Origin: Methanoregula sp. | GTDB taxonomy: Archaea > Halobacteriota > Methanomicrobia > Methanomicrobiales > Methanospirillaceae | Direction: 5' to 3' | NCBI GenBank assembly: GCA_022710665.1 | Contig: JAKLGN010000021.1 | Span: forward strand, 3,083 to 11,332 | DNA: 8,250 nt | Notes under the pieces: model-generated | The model's input: the letters and a program-made list of their open reading frames with translations, nothing else | Told to the model about the DNA's origin: nothing | The model's database searches: none | Program-made: the position numbers and the translations under genes | Part shown: piece by piece, positions 5,255-8,250 of the stretch | Layout: every line of letters starts with the position of its first letter | Numbering within the stretch: the stretch's first letter is position 1

Positions 5255-6490
5255 TCAGGCCCCGAACTTGTGTGCCTTGTTGATAAGGTCAAGGGCTATT
5301 GGCATCAGGTCGCATCCATGGATCCGGCTCAGCCCGCCCGTTGCGCAGGAGTATTCATCGAACCGGACCACGCTGTCCATGCGTACACCTTCGCCACGGA
5401 TGATAACCGGCACGGGGTCAGCGGAATGGTCCCTGATCGTGCAGGGCGTTGAATGGTCGGCGCAGATGATGATGATACAGTCTTCTTGTGCCAGCAGCGG
5501 TTCGAGCGCGGCATCGATCTTCCCGATGAAGTCCCGCTTCTGCACCGCAAGCCCGTCATGCCCGGACTCATCGGCCCCCTTGATGTTGACGAGCACAAAA
5601 TCTTTCTTTTTAAGTTCCGCCTGCGCTGCCGCGATTTTACCGGCAATATTGCTGTCCTGCGAGCCGGTGATCCCATTGACGTGGACATGCTCCAGTCCCA
5701 CGATATTCCCGATGCCCGTAATCAGGCTCGCTGCCGAGATCACGCTCCCTGAAAGGCCGTATTTCCTCGAAAAAGGTTCAAAGTCCCCCATCTCGCCGGC
5801 GCCCCGCATCAGGACAACATTGGCCGGGTTCAGGCCTTTATTCAGCCGTTCAACATTGATCGGGTGCCTGAAGAGTATCTCTGAGGACTGCTTCACGAAC
5901 TCGTTGCAGATATCCGCGGTTTTCTGGTCTGCCTGCGACTGTCGTTGTCCTTTTACGGTAAGGGGTGCAACGCCCTCCTTCTTCGGGTCATTCGAGGAGA
6001 CGCAGTGTCCAAGGCCTTCCCCCTTCAGTGCAAGCGCTGCCCGGTGCCCTGCCCCCGACCGGAACGAGAACCCGACATGGAAAGCCGAGAGATCAACGCC
6101 CTCCTGGATGGCCCCGCTGAGCGCCTGCGTATCATGGATCCTGCCAGCCCGCCGGTCCATGATGATCCCGTCTTTTGAGATTGTGGCAAAATTGCACCGG
6201 AATCCGATCATGCCTGGTTCCATGGAGATGCCGGATCCCTCGCATTCGAGCGGCCCCCGGCCGGTATAATATTTGTGGGGATCGTACCCCAGCAGGGCGA
6301 GATGTGCGGTGTCGGACCCCGGGCGGATGCCGGGTGCAATGGTATCCATGATCCCACAGCATCCTTCCGCGGCGAGTTTGTTGAGGACCGGCTTCTTTGC
6401 AGCGGCGAGCGGGGTGAGGCCACCGAGCTCGGGGCAGGGACGATCGGAAATGCCGTCAAGGACAATAAAAAGGATTTTATTCGCGGTCAT
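5255..6490 (-). CDS. apgM: 2,3-bisphosphoglycerate-independent phosphoglycerate mutase, archaeal type (EC 5.4.2.12)
   Basis: This cytoplasmic enzyme interconverts 3- and 2-phosphoglycerate in glycolysis and gluconeogenesis; methanogens mainly use it toward sugar synthesis. Its 411 residues fit the archaeal ApgM family (about 400) and not the longer bacterial GpmI (about 510). It belongs to the alkaline phosphatase superfamily, and the metal and catalytic residues are in place: D12 (FIVLDGISDRP), the phosphorylated serine S59 in PGSDTAHLALLGYDP, D307 and H311 in GADESGHDG, D345-H346 in CADHSTP, and H355 in HSADPVP. HGCDLMP (391-397) near the end is also typical. It starts with ATG at 6490, directly ahead of the conserved NKILFIVLDG strand. 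No Shine-Dalgarno sequence is evident, and a TATA-like element about 30 nt upstream suggests a near-leaderless transcript. It heads a tight operon with the beta-helix and methyltransferase genes. Confidence 0.96.
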   Translation of the reverse strand: MTANKILFIVLDGISDRPCPELGGLTPLAAAKKPVLNKLAAEGCCGIMDTIAPGIRPGSDTAHLALLGYDPHKYYTGRGPLECEGSGISMEPGMIGFRCNFATISKDGIIMDRRAGRIHDTQALSGAIQEGVDLSAFHVGFSFRSGAGHRAALALKGEGLGHCVSSNDPKKEGVAPLTVKGQRQSQADQKTADICNEFVKQSSEILFRHPINVERLNKGLNPANVVLMRGAGEMGDFEPFSRKYGLSGSVISAASLITGIGNIVGLEHVHVNGITGSQDSNIAGKIAAAQAELKKKDFVLVNIKGADESGHDGLAVQKRDFIGKIDAALEPLLAQEDCIIIICADHSTPCTIRDHSADPVPVIIRGEGVRMDSVVRFDEYSCATGGLSRIHGCDLMPIALDLINKAHKFGA

Positions 6491-6515
6491 TCGTATGGAA
6501 TGGTTGGGCGGGCGG

Positions 6516-6525
6516 ATTAATTAGG
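6516..6525 (-). promoter_or_regulatory. Possible TATA-like box for the apgM operon
   Basis: On the minus strand CCTAATTAAT is centred about 30 nt before the apgM ATG, preceded by the purine-rich GAAA that could serve as a BRE. Transcription would start a few nucleotides before the ATG. It is the best AT-rich match in this region but not a strong consensus box. Confidence 0.35.
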
Positions 6526-6666
6526 TTTCTTAGTGCCGAATCCCGTAAGTGATGAGGCAGGAGAAGAACGCGTCAGTTTCCCCTTTCATTTTTTCAATCG
6601 CGATCCGGTTGATCAATGCACGTGGTCATACCGGATTCAATACAAATTGCAGGAGTTCACAAGGAT

Positions 6667-6686
6667 TCCAGGTTAATAAACCTGGA
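6667..6686. repeat. Perfect 8-bp inverted repeat
   Basis: TCCAGGTT-AATA-AACCTGGA is a perfect 8-bp stem with a 4-nt loop, in the spacer 93 nt past the MFS gene stop and about 180 nt before apgM. It may act as a terminator hairpin for the MFS transcript, though no T-tract follows, or as a binding site for a dimeric regulator. Confidence 0.6.
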
Positions 6687-6778
6687 CACCATCATCCCTT
6701 CACCCCGCTGATCGTGATGATGAAATTGCCGAAACGAACCAGCCTGTTCTGCTGCCGGTACACCGGGCATCATGCGGC

Positions 6779-8197
6779 TCACGCTGATCTTTTCCGGTCC
6801 GGCACAACCGCCGATAGTATGACAGAGAGGACCGCGAGCACGGTGCCTGCGGCAATCGTGATACGGAACCCGGCCAGGAATGTTGCGGAGTCGAGATCGA
6901 TGAATGCGACAATCCCGCCGGCAGCATCTGCGGTTGCAAACGTAAAAATTGCCGCATAGATCGCAGTTCCGAGCACCCCGCCGAAATAAATGGTGGTCAC
7001 CATCAGCGAGGATCCGGTCCCCTCCTCGCCTTCGGGAGCACTCTCGATGATCCTGCTTGCGGCCGGCCCGGCAGCGATCCCGAAGGAGACTCCCATCAGG
7101 ACAAGTCCGGTAAGGAGTGGCACAACCCCGGACTCCGGAGAAAGGACCGCGAAGAGACCGCTGTACAGGACAACAATTCCGCAGGCAGCGACAGTAAATA
7201 CCCGGCGCCCCCGCCGGTCCGACCACTGCCCGACGGGGATGCTCAGGATGGCGATCACCGCCGGGGGAATCAGGAGGTACAGGCCGCTCGTCATGAGATC
7301 GAAGTGCATCTCCATGGTGAGATAGAACGGAAGCAGGTACAGGACCCCCATGAAGATGACGTTCACCAGCAGGTATGATACGAGAACCGCGGTGAAACGC
7401 AGCTCTGAGAAGATCCGGATGTTCAGGAACGGTTGGGGGGTTGCAAGTTCCCTGACAACAAACAGCCATGAGCAGAGCAGGCAGAGCGCCCCGCTTGCGA
7501 GAACCAGCGGGTCGGTAAGCCCCCGGGATGCAATCTCTTCAAGGACAAAAGTACAGAACACCATGGACAGAAAGAGCGTGACGGCCCCCGGGTAATCGAA
7601 AGATTCCGTGCGGTCTTCCGGCTCATCGGGGGGAATAACCCTGGCTGCAAAGAGGACTCCGATGATCCCGATTGGGATGTTGACGAGGAAGATCCAGTGC
7701 CACGAGAGGTGCTGGGTCAGGATACCACCAATTGCCGGCCCGGCGGCAAAGCCAATAGAAGCGGTTGCGGCGATAACGCCGAGAGATGTCCCGAGCATCT
7801 CCTGAGGGAGGTAACGGATACAGAGCAGCGGGGCAACGGCGGCGATCATTGCAGCTCCAACTCCCTGTATGATTCGTGCAGCGAGCAGGATGTCAAGCGA
7901 GGGGGCAACCCCGCAGGCAGCAGAACCAAGTGTAAAGACCAAAAAACCAAGAAGGAACAGTTTTTTTGCAAGGCCCCGGTCCGCAAGTTTCCCGAAGACG
8001 AGAAGGAGCCCTGCCATCATCAGAAGGTAGGTGATGATCACCCATGCAATCGTTCCGGTGTCCGTATCGAAGTACACAGCCATTGCCGGGAGCGCTGCAT
8101 TCACGATCGAACCATCGATCCCATCCATCACTACGCCAAGAGCCACGGCGCAAAGCAGGAGTTTCTGCCGGACGGGCTCGGTGATGATGGAGGACAT
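6779..8197 (-). CDS. MFS multidrug-type exporter, DHA2 (EmrB/QacA) family
   Basis: A 472-residue inner-membrane protein, mostly hydrophobic helices, predicted to expel small compounds by proton antiport. Length and signature motifs suggest the 14-helix DHA2 group: a D1-like motif (MDGIDGSIVNAALPAM, 24-39) in the first helix, motif A GKLADRGLAKKL (69-80) in the first cytoplasmic loop, IIQGVGAAMIAA (109-120), motif C GFAAGPAIGGIL (149-160), and a degenerate second motif A GQWSDRRGRRV (323-333) in the C-terminal half. The aspartate in helix 1 and the acidic central loop (about 189-202) are usual for the family. The substrate (drug, dye, organic acid or metabolite) cannot be inferred. It starts with ATG at 8197 and stands alone; no regulator gene lies beside it within the window. 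No truncation or frameshift is seen. Confidence 0.93.
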   Translation of the reverse strand: MSSIITEPVRQKLLLCAVALGVVMDGIDGSIVNAALPAMAVYFDTDTGTIAWVIITYLLMMAGLLLVFGKLADRGLAKKLFLLGFLVFTLGSAACGVAPSLDILLAARIIQGVGAAMIAAVAPLLCIRYLPQEMLGTSLGVIAATASIGFAAGPAIGGILTQHLSWHWIFLVNIPIGIIGVLFAARVIPPDEPEDRTESFDYPGAVTLFLSMVFCTFVLEEIASRGLTDPLVLASGALCLLCSWLFVVRELATPQPFLNIRIFSELRFTAVLVSYLLVNVIFMGVLYLLPFYLTMEMHFDLMTSGLYLLIPPAVIAILSIPVGQWSDRRGRRVFTVAACGIVVLYSGLFAVLSPESGVVPLLTGLVLMGVSFGIAAGPAASRIIESAPEGEEGTGSSLMVTTIYFGGVLGTAIYAAIFTFATADAAGGIVAFIDLDSATFLAGFRITIAAGTVLAVLSVILSAVVPDRKRSA

Positions 8198-8223
8198 GCG
8201 ATACAGTATGGGCTGGGAAATTT

Positions 8224-8230
8224 CTTTAAC
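8224..8230 (-). promoter_or_regulatory. Possible TATA-like box for the MFS gene
   Basis: On the minus strand GTTAAAG lies about 30 nt before the ATG at 8197, followed by an A/T-rich AAATTT. This would put the transcription start only a few nucleotides before the ATG. A second AT-rich element (ATATAT, 8245-8250) runs to the window edge and would give a leader of about 20-25 nt; no Shine-Dalgarno sequence is present to support it. Confidence 0.3.
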
Positions 8231-8250
8231 ATTCGTGGCGCCGGATATAT

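Larger units (their letters stand above)
6491..6778. other. Spacer between apgM and the MFS gene, 288 bp
   Basis: Both flanking genes are on the minus strand, so this holds the end of the MFS transcript and the promoter of the apgM operon. I see the 8-bp inverted repeat at 6667-6686 and the possible TATA-like box near 6520. A T6 run on the plus strand (6588-6593) would not terminate the minus-strand MFS transcript. No ORF looks coding. Confidence 0.6.

Noticed and set aside
5145..6269. Plus-strand ORF of 374 codons opposite apgM
   Set aside because: Antisense shadow, rich in Ser/Pro/Arg, over a gene with all catalytic motifs on the other strand.
6657..7469. Minus-strand ORF of 270 codons over the MFS gene
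   Set aside because: Out-of-frame shadow on the same strand; its Cys/Arg/His-rich product is not membrane-like, whereas the 472-residue frame is a clear MFS protein.

Overview
The window looks like a chromosomal segment of a methanogenic archaeon, most likely of the order Methanomicrobiales (Methanoregula-like). The reasons are the archaeal-type cofactor-independent phosphoglycerate mutase, a conserved archaeal HTH protein and a Ski2-like helicase of archaeal type. Codon use is GC-rich, the spacers are AT-rich, and TATA-like boxes lie about 27-30 nt before several start codons. The genus is an inference from general resemblance, not from a search. No prophage, transposase, CRISPR array, rRNA or tRNA was found.

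Layout. Bases 1-2756, plus strand: the 3' part of a winged-helix DNA-binding protein gene (cut by the window edge) overlaps by 4 nt an N-terminally extended, zinc-finger-bearing superfamily 2 (Ski2-like) helicase. Bases 2757-3069: a spacer with a T-tract and a TATA-like box leads into a 67-codon ORF that would be leaderless. Bases 3070-3560: a convergent, gene-free spacer holding a cluster of hairpins (about 3155-3298), the best candidate here for an undescribed structured RNA or intergenic repeat.

Bases 3561-6490, minus strand: a three-gene operon read apgM, then a bactofilin-like beta-helix protein, then a SAM-dependent methyltransferase-like protein, with spacings of 15 nt and a 4-nt overlap. 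ApgM is a textbook glycolysis/gluconeogenesis enzyme. The other two have no assigned job, and tight spacing suggests coupled translation of at least the last two. A T8 tract about 120 nt past the last stop is the probable terminator. Bases 6491-6778: a spacer with one perfect 8-bp hairpin. Bases 6779-8197, minus strand: a DHA2-type (EmrB/QacA-like) MFS exporter with its own probable promoter.

Nothing here is a recognised defence or mobile system. The points most worth following are the hairpin cluster at 3155-3298, the small ORF before it, the beta-helix protein interrupted by a hydrophobic segment and its pairing with the methyltransferase, and the HTH/helicase pair.
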